Source of the DNA: Aequorivita echinoideorum
GTDB taxonomy: Bacteria > Bacteroidota > Bacteroidia > Flavobacteriales > Flavobacteriaceae
Assembly (NCBI RefSeq): GCF_018476645.1
Contig: NZ_JAHCTB010000002.1
Location: 604,712 to 668,711 of the forward strand
DNA: 64,000 bases
Direction: 5' to 3'
This document shows positions 53,361 to 61,931 of this stretch, piece after piece (position 1 is the first letter of the stretch; the number at the start of each line of letters is the position of its first letter). The notes beneath the pieces were generated by a model, which saw nothing but the letters and a program-made list of their open reading frames with translations, did no database searches and was not told where the DNA came from. The translations under genes and the position numbers were made by a program.

Positions 53361-54328
53361 ACAAGTTTTTCTTTAATCGATGCCATCAATTCCGCGCCGC
53401 CGTTGCCCAAAATTTCCAGGGCGCAATCCCTGCCAAGACGGAGGTTATCCTTAAAATGGGAAGTTTTCAATTGCTCTTCAGTTATTGCTGAATTCTTTTC
53501 CAATTCAATCTTCGTTTTTCCATCCAATGAAAAGAGGCAGCCCTTAAACCGTATTTCAGAATCCATAATTTCTGCTGAAGCCCCAATGGGAGCGGTACAT
53601 CCGCCTTCGAGGGTGCGGAGGAAGTCACGTTCCAAAAAAGTAGCCAATTCAGATTCCGGATGGTTCAGTTGCGCTGTGGCTTCCCTTGAAAATTCATCCT
53701 TTTCCAAAGCCACTACGACCATAGCTCCCTGCGCCGCGGCGGGAAGCATCCAGTCAAGGTCCTCCCCAACCCCTCCAAAGGAGGGGCTTTTAATACGTTT
53801 GCCATCAACAAATCCCAGACGCTCCAATCCTGCTTTCGCAAAGATGGCTCCTTGCCAATTATTGTCATTTAATTTTTGAAGGCGTGTGTTTACATTTCCA
53901 CGTAAATCCACAACAGTGTGGTGCGGGTATCGGTGGAGCCATTGCGCTTTTCGGCGTAGGCTTCCCGTGGCAATGGTGCAGGGACTCTCAAAATCGACCG
54001 TGCCTTTTGTTACCAAAATATCTTCCGTAGCCTCGCGCTCCAGGACGGCAGTCTGCACGATGCCTAGGGGCAATTGGGTAGGAACGTCCTTCATACTGTG
54101 CACGGCGATATCCACGGTGCCGTTGAGCATGGCAACATCCAGCGTTTTGGTGAATATTCCGGTAATTCCCATTTCGTACAGCGGTTTGTCCAGAATAAGA
54201 TCGCCTGTGGATTTTACGGGAACCAATTGGGTGGTGTAACCCAACGCCTCGAGTCTGGATTTTACCGTGTTTGCTTGCCAAAGCGCCAATTCACTGTCGC
54301 GCGTGCCAATGCGGATTACCTTTTTCAA
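53357..54328 (-). CDS. hemC: Hydroxymethylbilane synthase (porphobilinogen deaminase)
   Basis: A 323-residue HemC, which joins four porphobilinogens. IGTRDSELALWQA at the N-terminus, AVHSMKDVPTQLP with the catalytic Asp region, GSLRRKAQW and the dipyrromethane-cofactor Cys in GGCTAPIGA (about residue 243) are intact. Residues about 179-190 (RIKSPSFGGVGED) are encoded by a palindromic repeat just before the conserved LDWMLPAAAQG block. It overlaps hemA by 4 bases. Confidence 0.94.
   Translation of the reverse strand: MKKVIRIGTRDSELALWQANTVKSRLEALGYTTQLVPVKSTGDLILDKPLYEMGITGIFTKTLDVAMLNGTVDIAVHSMKDVPTQLPLGIVQTAVLEREATEDILVTKGTVDFESPCTIATGSLRRKAQWLHRYPHHTVVDLRGNVNTRLQKLNDNNWQGAIFAKAGLERLGFVDGKRIKSPSFGGVGEDLDWMLPAAAQGAMVVVALEKDEFSREATAQLNHPESELATFLERDFLRTLEGGCTAPIGASAEIMDSEIRFKGCLFSLDGKTKIELEKNSAITEEQLKTSHFKDNLRLGRDCALEILGNGGAELMASIKEKLV
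53761..53793 (-). repeat. CCCCTCC-AAA-GGAGGGG palindromic repeat inside hemC
   Basis: A perfect 7-bp inverted repeat (53770-53776 and 53780-53786) within a 33-base C/G-rich segment, read in frame as KSPSFGGVGED. A degenerate relative lies after trhO at 25412. The repeat type is one I recall as common between genes in this family. Confidence 0.7.
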
Positions 54329-55593
54329 TGGGTAGAAGTTTCAAGTTGGAAAACCCTTCGAATGAGTTCAATACTTTCGGAAGAACCTTCATCGCCTTTA
54401 AGATGATTGGCGAAGTGGGTCGTAATTTTCTGTATTAACCTATTGCTGATTATTTCGGCCTGTTCTTCATTGAACCCGTTGATTTTCTTTCTTTGGAAAT
54501 CAATTTCACCTGCCTTTATTTCTGATAATTTTGTCTTTAAAGCCTTGATGGTAGGGGCAAACTTTCGGTTTTCCGCCCACTGATTGAATTCGGTTTCAAT
54601 TTCAGCAATGATACTTTTGGCCAAAGGCAATTGGGAAGTCCGCTTTTCCAGCGTTTGGTCCGTTACCGCGGAAAGATCGTCCAAATGGACCAAGGTAACC
54701 AGTTCGTTTTCCAGCACATCATCCGAAACATTTTTTGGGATGGAAAGATCCAAAATGAGCAACGGCTTTTTGATGTACAGCAATTCCTTTGAAATGGTGG
54801 GCTGCTGTGCGCCGGTTGCGACTACAAGTACATCGGTCTGGGCGATTTCACTCTGTATGTCCGCATAGTCCTTTACTATTAGGTTGAATTTACCCGCCAC
54901 TTTTTCGGCTTTGTCTTTAGTCCTGTTTATAAGGGTAATGTGTTTGTTCTTGGTGTGTTTTATCAAGTTTTCGCAGGTATTTCTTCCTATTTTTCCTGTT
55001 CCGAAGAGCAGAATATTTTTTTCAGAAACATAGGGAACGCGGGCAATAATGTACTGCACAGCCGCAAAGCTCACAGAGGTTGCGCCAGAGGAAATGCCCG
55101 TCTCGTTCTTGATGCGCTTGCTTGCCTGTATTGCGGAATTTGCCAAACGCTCCATAAATGGGTTGATGATCCCCATTTTCTTTGATCTTTTGAAGCTTTT
55201 ACGCAATTGGCTTATAATTTCAAAGTCGCCCAATATCTGACTGTCCAAACCTGTAGCCACGCGGAAAAGGTGGGACACTGCCTCTTTATCTTTGTGAACG
55301 TACGCCACTTTTTCAAATTCCTCCACGGTACCGTTGGTATGCTCGCAAAGCAATTTTATGAGTTGGAATGAATTCTGCGCAAAGCCGTATAATTCGGTGC
55401 GGTTGCAGGTGGAGACTACGGAAAGGGACGGAATCCCCTCAGCTTTGGCTTGCTCGAGAATACGCTGGGTGGCCATTTCAGAAATGCTGAAATGTCCACG
55501 TATCTCGGCATCTGCCTTTTTGTAATTGAGGCCGATGGCGTAGAAATGACCTTCGGGAACTATTGAAATATATTTTTGGGAAAGGTTCTCCAT
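54325..55593 (-). CDS. hemA: Glutamyl-tRNA reductase
   Basis: A 422-residue HemA, which reduces glutamyl-tRNA to glutamate-1-semialdehyde, the first step of C5-pathway haem synthesis. The catalytic Cys lies in VVSTCNRTELYG (about residues 59-70), the NADPH site in LLFGTGKIGRNTCENL, and the C-terminal dimerisation helix is present. It heads the tightly overlapping set hemA-hemC-trkH-trkA-hemD and is divergent from an AraC-type regulator. Confidence 0.96.
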   Translation of the reverse strand: MENLSQKYISIVPEGHFYAIGLNYKKADAEIRGHFSISEMATQRILEQAKAEGIPSLSVVSTCNRTELYGFAQNSFQLIKLLCEHTNGTVEEFEKVAYVHKDKEAVSHLFRVATGLDSQILGDFEIISQLRKSFKRSKKMGIINPFMERLANSAIQASKRIKNETGISSGATSVSFAAVQYIIARVPYVSEKNILLFGTGKIGRNTCENLIKHTKNKHITLINRTKDKAEKVAGKFNLIVKDYADIQSEIAQTDVLVVATGAQQPTISKELLYIKKPLLILDLSIPKNVSDDVLENELVTLVHLDDLSAVTDQTLEKRTSQLPLAKSIIAEIETEFNQWAENRKFAPTIKALKTKLSEIKAGEIDFQRKKINGFNEEQAEIISNRLIQKITTHFANHLKGDEGSSESIELIRRVFQLETSTH

Positions 55594-55747
55594 ATAAAAC
55601 AGGGCAAATGTAAGGGCATCCTTTTTTAAAAAATAACGCCAGCGGTATCTTTTGTGTCGCTACCTGTTAATTTTCCTTAAAATTTAGATATTTCCCTTCT
55701 TGAATGCAGTAAATTCGCAGTTCAAACGGCCATAGCTAACCGATTAA

Positions 55748-55764
55748 TTTAGAACTATTCTAAA
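55748..55764 (+). promoter_or_regulatory. Palindromic operator candidate in the hemA-araC divergent region
   Basis: TTTAGAA-CTA-TTCTAAA is a perfect 7-bp inverted repeat with a 3-base centre. It lies 21 bases upstream of the AraC-type gene and 154 bases upstream of hemA. It is well placed to control either gene. The binding protein is unknown. Confidence 0.5.
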
Positions 55765-55785
55765 TAGAAATACATATAGATTGCC

Positions 55786-56694
55786 ATGGAAGCACAAAAA
55801 AATGTCGCTACAAGTTTACTTGCCGAAAAGGTAAGTTTTTATGAAGAGACTACCATCGATTCTGGTTTCTTTATTTTGAAATTCAGTAATGAAACCAATG
55901 AAAACCAGCATTTTAAAAGAGAGGTAAGTTCCAATTTTGTGCAGTTCCATTTTTGTATCAAGGGCTCTGCGGCGTTTATATTTAATGAAGGGAATTATGT
56001 GCTTCCGCTAAAGGAGGAAAATTCACTTTTACTCTACAACCCGCAGCGCGATCTACCCCTGGACCTGACACTACACCCCCATTCCTGGGTACTTTCGGTG
56101 TTGCTTCCCATCAATAAATTCCACGGCTTTTTTTCTTCGGAAGCCAATTATATTACCTTTTTGAGCGAGGAGAACAAGGACCGAAAATATTACAAAGATG
56201 CCACTATTTCACCCTCGATGGCCATTGTGCTCAACCAATTGATGAACTACAATCTGCACCCGAGCGTAAAATCGCTTTATTTTAAGGGAAAAGCCTATGA
56301 ACTTATAAGCCTCTATTTTAATCGCCCTGCGGATGCCGATGTGGAGCAGTGTCCCTTTTTGGCCGATGAGGAAAATGTTTCAAAAATAAAGAAGGCGAAG
56401 CAGATTATGGTCGCACGAATGGCGGAACCTCCCACGCTGCAAGCGCTTGCGGACGAAATAAACCTGCCCATAAATAGGCTAAAGGAAGGGTTTAAACAAA
56501 TTTACGGGGATTCGGTTTTTAGTTTTCTTTTTGATTATAAAATGGAAGTGGCGCGACAACTTCTGGCCACCGGCTCACACAATGTAAACGAGGTGGGACT
56601 GAAAGTGGGCTACAGCACGGCAAGCCATTTTATTGCTGCGTTTAAGAAGAAATTTGGTACTACTCCTAAGAAGTTTTTGATGGGGATTAGTTAG
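55786..56694 (+). CDS. AraC-family regulator next to the haem operon
   Basis: A 302-residue protein with an N-terminal cupin-like sensing region (about 1-175) and a C-terminal AraC/XylS DNA-binding domain (about 215-300: ALADEINLPINRLKEGFKQI; VGLKVGYSTASHFIAAFKKK). Cys189-Pro190 in EQCPFLADE, between the two domains, is a Cys-Pro dipeptide as found in haem regulatory motifs. It is divergent from hemA. I infer that it senses haem or iron and controls the hem genes. Confidence 0.88.
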   Translation: MEAQKNVATSLLAEKVSFYEETTIDSGFFILKFSNETNENQHFKREVSSNFVQFHFCIKGSAAFIFNEGNYVLPLKEENSLLLYNPQRDLPLDLTLHPHSWVLSVLLPINKFHGFFSSEANYITFLSEENKDRKYYKDATISPSMAIVLNQLMNYNLHPSVKSLYFKGKAYELISLYFNRPADADVEQCPFLADEENVSKIKKAKQIMVARMAEPPTLQALADEINLPINRLKEGFKQIYGDSVFSFLFDYKMEVARQLLATGSHNVNEVGLKVGYSTASHFIAAFKKKFGTTPKKFLMGIS

Positions 56695-56699
56695 GTGGT

Positions 56700-56888
56700 G
56701 GTTGATGGTTGATGGTTGATGGTTGTTGGCTGTTGGCCTTTGGCCTTTGGGTGTTGGGGGTTGGGTGTTAGCCTTTAGCCTTTGGCTGTTGGCTGTTCTC
56801 TGTTCTTTGTTGTGGGTTGTCTGTTCTCGGTTGTCTGTTTTCTGTTGACTGTTTTCTGTTGTGGGTTGGCTGTTGGCTGTTGGCTTTA
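56700..56888 (+). repeat. Heptamer tract, 27 units with strict 7-base period
   Basis: Units run without slippage from GGTTGAT (three copies) through GGCTGTT, GGCCTTT, GGGTGTT, TTCTGTT, GTCTGTT and GTGGGTT to GGCTTTA. It fills the whole gap between the convergent AraC gene and the next gene, whose stop codon is part of the last unit. Most units keep GTT in the last three positions. Confidence 0.88.
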
Positions 56889-57641
56889 TTGGCATATATG
56901 TTTTTTGATGATATATTCTGTAATTGGTTTTAGGGTCTTTCCTGTTTCGGGATGTTTGGCAAGAGCAGTAAAATATTCATAATCATTCCTTGCATTTTTT
57001 CCATACCAAATACGCTCCGTGCCATCGTTATTAAAAAATTTTGTCTTGCAGCTGGGTCTTATTTTCTTTAAATACTGATAGTGCTCCTCGTTATATAATT
57101 TCAAAATTCCATTTTTAAACAAGTCCGCATCAAATGAGCTCAGTTCGTAATGATCTTCTTTCCAAACCATCCATTTTTGTCTGCTTGTATACAGATAAAT
57201 GGAAGTAACTACCACAATTAGTACGGCTACAATTGCCAAAATATTCCTCGTATTCCATTTTCCCTTGGTTGAATTTTCTAATCTATTTCTATTCTGTGCT
57301 TTTGTTTCATTATTTGCGAGCAATAAGGCATCCTCGTCAATAGCTTTCATTTCTCTTTCTTTTCGTTTTTCATTTTTCAATACAAAATCCTCATAATTTT
57401 CATATCCCAAATACTTAGCCAATGCCAAAAGCACTTGGGGTTGGGGTATTTCTACTTCCTTTTCAGGATTGTTTTTGGCCTCTTTATAATAAAAACCTAA
57501 CCTTTTTTCGCCGTAGATAAAATCCTTGGAAATGATTGCGGAAAGTTCTTTCGCACACCTATGGTCTGAAGGGGTTACTCCATCTTTTTTTAATTCGGTG
57601 CGAACCTTTTCAAAAGCGTTAATTAATAATTTACAGTGCAT
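56886..57641 (-). CDS. Single-pass membrane protein of unknown function
   Basis: A 251-residue protein. The N-terminal cytoplasmic part (about 1-125; AFEKVRTELKKDGVTPSDHRCAKELSAIISKDFIYGEKRLG, then LLALAKYLGYENYEDFV) is helical. One membrane helix lies at about 130-152 (ILAIVAVLIVVVTSIYLYTS). A C-terminal domain of about 100 residues follows, ending YIIKKHICQ. No family is recognised. Its stop codon lies in the heptamer tract. Confidence 0.7.
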   Translation of the reverse strand: MHCKLLINAFEKVRTELKKDGVTPSDHRCAKELSAIISKDFIYGEKRLGFYYKEAKNNPEKEVEIPQPQVLLALAKYLGYENYEDFVLKNEKRKEREMKAIDEDALLLANNETKAQNRNRLENSTKGKWNTRNILAIVAVLIVVVTSIYLYTSRQKWMVWKEDHYELSSFDADLFKNGILKLYNEEHYQYLKKIRPSCKTKFFNNDGTERIWYGKNARNDYEYFTALAKHPETGKTLKPITEYIIKKHICQ

Positions 57642-57992
57642 AAACCTTGTTATTCAACTTTTTAAAACTACAAAATAGCATGGAAAATCTTTGGAAAATC
57701 TTTTCCACATCCTTTCCACGTTCTTTCCATCCTTTCCAAACCATTCTTCCTTCATTTGCCTCAGTATTGCAATGCCGCCTTTGGTGTAAGAAGGTTTACA
57801 AAGCATTCAATACCACTACTGGAGAGCAGGGTATGGCAAGGGCCATTTTTGAGAAGTAACCCAAAACCTTACCACTACGCTCCACACTTCTCAAAACTGA
57901 AAGGCCCCACCTTTCCCTTAACGTGTTGCCTACAATATATCTGGAAAAATTTCCGGACGGCCACACCAGTATCCATTTTTAAAAATTCAACA
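57642..57992. other. 350-base non-coding leader region with a long hairpin
   Basis: No gene is seen here. Pyrimidine-rich TTTCCA-type repeats occupy about 57677-57750. At 57847-57857 and 57886-57896 there is a perfect 11-bp inverted repeat (TTTTGAGAAGT and ACTTCTCAAAA), extended by GGGCC at 57840 and GGCCC at 57903. It may be a structured 5' leader of the proline-rich lipoprotein gene or a small RNA. Confidence 0.45.
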
Positions 57993-58160
57993 ATGAAAAA
58001 AATAGTATTTATTTTATGTGCGGTTTTACTGAATATGGGATTGTTTTCCTGTACACCGCAAACTCTTTCGGAAGAAACGAAAAACACCCAGGCCTGTTGT
58101 GGCGATGATGGCGATTTACCGCCTCCGCCTCCACCGCCTCCACCATATACTGGCGGGTAG
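57993..58160 (+). CDS. Small proline-rich lipoprotein
   Basis: 55 residues from the ATG at 57993. The lipoprotein signal ends at Cys20 (LLNMGLFSC). The mature part has a Cys-Cys pair in QACCGDDGD and then nine prolines in a row before YTGG. It was probably overlooked because it is short. It lies 28 bases ahead of the histidine kinase gene and may be part of that operon, perhaps as a surface or sensory component. Function unknown. Confidence 0.6.
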   Translation: MKKIVFILCAVLLNMGLFSCTPQTLSEETKNTQACCGDDGDLPPPPPPPPPYTGG

Positions 58161-58188
58161 AAACAGGTAATATTTGTACATTAGGGGA

Positions 58189-59850
58189 ATGAAAACATAT
58201 CTGTTTTTATTCCTCTTTTGTTTTATTCTGATTTTGCCAACTATACTCCTTAATGCGCAAAATCCGTTGGATAGCACCGCTTATTATTACAATACTATTC
58301 TAAACCCGAAGCAGAGAACGGATATTCCCAATGCCATTCAGTTTTATAATCTTCAAAAAGAAAAACATCTTAAAGAGAATAAAGTTTATAAGGCCATTGC
58401 CGATTTAAGGTTGATTGCCATTGGCCAACTTCACCTTGGGGAAAGCAATGAGAGTGAAAATACCGTAGTGGCGGCCCTAAAACTTATTGATGCCTCCCCT
58501 CAAAGCGACACAATCAGGGAATCCAGAAAAGGACTTTACAACCAATTGGGAAAAATTTACCGCAGTACTCTGGATTATAACAAGGCACTTTCAGCCTACG
58601 ACAGCGCCCTTCAATTTTCAAAAACCGAAATTGACAGTATCACGATCCATAACAACAGGGCAACCATCCATAAGGACGCGGGCAATTATAGGAAAGCGCT
58701 GGATGAACTGAAACTAGCACTAGCAAAAAACAATATTCACAGCAACCCGGTTGCCTATGCCATGGTTCTCAACAACCTAGGTTTCATACAATCCCAAATA
58801 GATGACCCCCAAGCGCTTCAGAATTTGGAAAAAGCATTGCAGATTCGGGAGGAATCGAACTATCTGCCAGGCCGTTATTCCAGTTATCACGATTTGGCGG
58901 AATATTATTTTCAAAGAAACGAAAAGGAAACTGCCCTTCTTTATGCCGGCAAAGCCTATGAAGTAGCCAAGACACTCAACAGTATTTCGTATTTAGAGGA
59001 TGCGCTTTCCCTGTTTGCGGTTATGAGCGAAAATCCAGAAATAACAGCCTATAAAACCATTCGCGATAGTTTGGAAAAGCAACGGCAACTGGCGCAGAAC
59101 AAATATGCTTCAGTAAAATACAACGTGGAAAAAGAACAGAAGAAAACCGCGGAAGCAGAATTGGAACGGGAAAAGGAAAAATCGCAAAAAAGATTATACC
59201 TGTTTCTTGTGATAGCGGTAGGGTTGGTAGCCATCATCATCTTCAAACGTCTGCATGAGCGGCACAAAAGGGAAAAACGCAAGCAGATACGGCAAACCGA
59301 AGCCCGCATTTCAAAAAAAATACACGATGAGCTGGCAAATGGCATCTATCAGGTTATGGACCAGGTGCAGATGGAACCCTCCCAAAAAGCTATAAGCAAT
59401 CAGCTGTATAAACTATATAGCCTTGCCCGGGACCTCAGTAGAAATTACGCACCCATTGATACCTCAGCCGCTTATCCACAGACCCTCGAGGAAATGCTTA
59501 CCCAACACACGGGCGCAACCGCCAAACTGATTTTGGCAGGACTTCATGAAATTTCCTGGGGAAAATTTTCCGCCTTTCAGAAAGAAACGCTATACCGTGT
59601 GTTACAGGAATTGATGGTGAATATGAAAAAACACAGCGCCGCCAGCCTCGTGGCAATTCGCTTTGAAATGCTACCTAAAGCCCTTGTTGTACACTATTCA
59701 GATAATGGCAAGGGCGTGGATTTTTCACAGACAAAAAAAGGATTGGGACTGGCGCATGTGGAAAACCGTATGGAAAACATAAAAGGGCAGGTTACCTTTG
59801 GGAGCAAACCGGGGGAAGGTTTTCTGGCACGGCTGGAAATTCCCCTTTAA
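58189..59850 (+). CDS. TPR-containing sensor histidine kinase
   Basis: 553 residues from the ATG at 58189. A signal peptide (MKTYLFLFLFCFILILPTIL) leads into periplasmic TPR repeats (about 30-290), a coiled coil, one membrane helix (about 336-353) and a cytoplasmic kinase. The phospho-acceptor His is in KKIHDELANG (HisKA_3-like). The ATPase has an N box (ELMVNMKKHS), DNGKGVDF and GLGLAHVENRM. It should phosphorylate the response regulator whose gene begins 13 bases downstream. Confidence 0.9.
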   Translation: MKTYLFLFLFCFILILPTILLNAQNPLDSTAYYYNTILNPKQRTDIPNAIQFYNLQKEKHLKENKVYKAIADLRLIAIGQLHLGESNESENTVVAALKLIDASPQSDTIRESRKGLYNQLGKIYRSTLDYNKALSAYDSALQFSKTEIDSITIHNNRATIHKDAGNYRKALDELKLALAKNNIHSNPVAYAMVLNNLGFIQSQIDDPQALQNLEKALQIREESNYLPGRYSSYHDLAEYYFQRNEKETALLYAGKAYEVAKTLNSISYLEDALSLFAVMSENPEITAYKTIRDSLEKQRQLAQNKYASVKYNVEKEQKKTAEAELEREKEKSQKRLYLFLVIAVGLVAIIIFKRLHERHKREKRKQIRQTEARISKKIHDELANGIYQVMDQVQMEPSQKAISNQLYKLYSLARDLSRNYAPIDTSAAYPQTLEEMLTQHTGATAKLILAGLHEISWGKFSAFQKETLYRVLQELMVNMKKHSAASLVAIRFEMLPKALVVHYSDNGKGVDFSQTKKGLGLAHVENRMENIKGQVTFGSKPGEGFLARLEIPL

Positions 59851-59863
59851 AAAAAAGCTGGAT

Positions 59864-60520
59864 ATGTTTACAAAAGTTTTGGTAGCGGAAGATATGGACC
59901 ACATAAGCGGTGGGGTGGAGCGAATGCTGAAGGAAATGGGCGTGCGGGAAGTTGCCTTTGCCCAGTATTGCGATGATGCCCTGCTCCTGCTCCGCAAGGC
60001 GCAAATGGAGGGTAGCCCCTTCCCGTTGCTTATTACCGACCTCAGTTTTAAACCCTCCCACCGTGACGAAAAATTAAAGGACGGAGCGGAGCTTGCCTTG
60101 GCTGCCAAAGCGGGGGATGCCCATCTGCGCTGTATCATCTATAGTATGGAAGACCGCCCCGGTACGGTTAAACAACTAGTGGAGCGCACGCAGGCAGAAG
60201 GCTATGTATGCAAGGACCGCAATGGGCTAAGGGATTTGCAGGAGGCCGTGCACCGTGTGCATAATGGACAGCCTTATTTTTCACCCCAAATTGAGAGTGT
60301 ACAGAATCCACTATCCTTAACCGCTTTGGATATTTGCATACTGAAGTTGCTGGCCGACGGAAAAAACCAAGGGGATATTTCAATACATATCCAGAAAAAT
60401 AAATTGGGTGGGCACAGCCGCAGCTATATAGAAAAAAGAATCCAAAATATGCGGGAGGTGCTGGGCGCAAAATCTACCCTGCAAATGGTGCTATTTGCGC
60501 GCGACCTTCGCATTATATAG
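59864..60520 (+). CDS. Response regulator with LuxR-like C-terminal domain
   Basis: 218 residues from the ATG at 59864. The receiver domain (about 1-125) has the acidic pair EDMD near the N-terminus, the phospho-acceptor Asp in LLITDLSF and the Lys in VCKDR. The C-terminal domain (about 150-215) has a helix-turn-helix pattern (LTALDICILKLLADGKNQGDISIHI ... RIQNMREVLGAKS). It pairs with the upstream TPR kinase; its targets are unknown. Confidence 0.88.
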   Translation: MFTKVLVAEDMDHISGGVERMLKEMGVREVAFAQYCDDALLLLRKAQMEGSPFPLLITDLSFKPSHRDEKLKDGAELALAAKAGDAHLRCIIYSMEDRPGTVKQLVERTQAEGYVCKDRNGLRDLQEAVHRVHNGQPYFSPQIESVQNPLSLTALDICILKLLADGKNQGDISIHIQKNKLGGHSRSYIEKRIQNMREVLGAKSTLQMVLFARDLRII

Positions 60521-60741
60521 CACAGCACCTTGCCATACTATTCCCAGTTATGCCGTTACCCTCTGTTTCTTTTTGAAGTATTTTCATCCTAGTGTGGATT
60601 TCCACAGTACACCCAAGACCATTCCTCAGTAGCTTCGTACCCAACGCGGCAAATCATTCTGGGGAGATGTTTGCCGCTCCCCACCCCGCAGTACGGGCCA
60701 GCGTAGGGCCCGTGGCGGTGGGAAAATTTAAAGCAAGTTAT

Positions 60742-61095
60742 ATGAAACAATTACAACTACTCCTTATCGTCTTACTTATGGGCTGTGCCAGTGGGAATGC
60801 CCAAGAATACAGCTGCCAGGAAATTTTTGAATTTGTTACTGAAAACTACGATTCGCGGGATAACGTATCCTGCATTGGCAGCAGTATGTTGGTAAAAGCC
60901 AACTATTATAAAGTTGATGGAGTTGGTTTTGTAGTGGGTTATTTTAAAAGTAATGATTACGATTTTACAGGCGAACCCTACATTTTCTGTGGTGTAAGCA
61001 GTACAGCTTGGAGCAATTTTAAAATATATGGTATAAGCTCATGGGGCAAGGCCTTTCACACTTATATTTTTGATTGGAAATGTGATTGCTATTAA
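60742..61095 (+). CDS. Small exported protein of unknown function
   Basis: 117 residues from the ATG at 60742, which gives a signal of the lipoprotein type (LLLIVLLMGCASGNAQ, Cys about residue 15). The open frame begins at 60592 but the extra part has no export signal. The mature protein has several cysteines and ends WKCDCY. No family is recognised. The 220 bases upstream show no gene. Confidence 0.6.
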   Translation: MKQLQLLLIVLLMGCASGNAQEYSCQEIFEFVTENYDSRDNVSCIGSSMLVKANYYKVDGVGFVVGYFKSNDYDFTGEPYIFCGVSSTAWSNFKIYGISSWGKAFHTYIFDWKCDCY

Positions 61096-61141
61096 CAATA
61101 TAACCTAAAATATAACTAACTAATCTTTAAAATTAAATAAA

Positions 61142-61876
61142 ATGAAAACAACCAACCGAATACTCTTCTTAATGCTCTTTATAACCCTTGGCTCGTGCAG
61201 CTTACAGCAGGGTTATGTAAAACTCAATGGCAAAAATCAAAAAGAAATAATTACTACTGAAGAAATTAAAAAATATATGAGGGCCAATCCTAACCCAAGT
61301 ATTGTTTTAAAGGCTCCTACTTCAGAAGACAAATCCACACAAGCTGACCAAAATTCTTATCTGTACAATGCAATAGAAAAGCAATTGTTGTTGGAAGGGT
61401 TCGATGTAAAGGATCGTGGTTTATTCAATGAAGTTATTGGTAAATCAAAAGATATTAATTATGCTGAAATTAAAAACCTAACGGGAACCGACTTAATATT
61501 AGAACTTGTACGGTTAGATACAGAAGTTCCTTACAATACCAATATATATTACCAAAAAGATGGTAAAGAAGCGGTAGCAGAAGAAGAAAATTTTTTATTG
61601 AATGGCGCCACGATTGAATTTAAAATAACTGTAATAGACGGCAACAAGCATGGCGGTAGCTATCTATTTAATTACGTGCCTTGTATAGAAAAAACTGATG
61701 ACTGCTACTGTAATGTAGCTTATAAGAAAAATCCAAATCGGGTATATCCACGACTAAGTTTTTGTAAAGGGGAGAAAAGATCGAGTTCTAAAGGCTATGA
61801 AATAATCCCAGAAGACAAACTCGAAAAATTTGTACGAGAATATGTAAGTGTTATGGTAACAGCCATTCGTTCCTAA
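61142..61876 (+). CDS. Lipoprotein of unknown function
   Basis: A 244-residue protein with a lipoprotein signal (FLMLFITLGSCSLQQ, Cys about residue 19). The mature part suggests an alpha/beta domain: PSIVLKAPTSED, a helical QNSYLYNAIEKQLLLEGFDVKDRGLFNEVI, and TGTDLILELVRL. This pattern recalls periplasmic CsgG/ABC-type auxiliary lipoproteins but I cannot assign it. It belongs to a run of orphan genes behind the two-component system. Confidence 0.7.
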   Translation: MKTTNRILFLMLFITLGSCSLQQGYVKLNGKNQKEIITTEEIKKYMRANPNPSIVLKAPTSEDKSTQADQNSYLYNAIEKQLLLEGFDVKDRGLFNEVIGKSKDINYAEIKNLTGTDLILELVRLDTEVPYNTNIYYQKDGKEAVAEEENFLLNGATIEFKITVIDGNKHGGSYLFNYVPCIEKTDDCYCNVAYKKNPNRVYPRLSFCKGEKRSSSKGYEIIPEDKLEKFVREYVSVMVTAIRS

Positions 61877-61931
61877 ATGAAAAATAATTTCTTTCAATAT
61901 TTTTTTACTAACCCTTAAACTTCAAAAAATC

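Noticed and set aside
53244..53879. 211-codon open frame on the + strand opposite hemC and trkH
   Set aside because: It overlaps two secure genes in antisense, and its sequence is not protein-like.
56575..56895. 106-codon minus-strand open frame across the heptamer tract
   Set aside because: It is a translation of the period-7 repeat (Gln/Thr/Asn/Pro-rich) plus antisense of the AraC gene; no start context or family.
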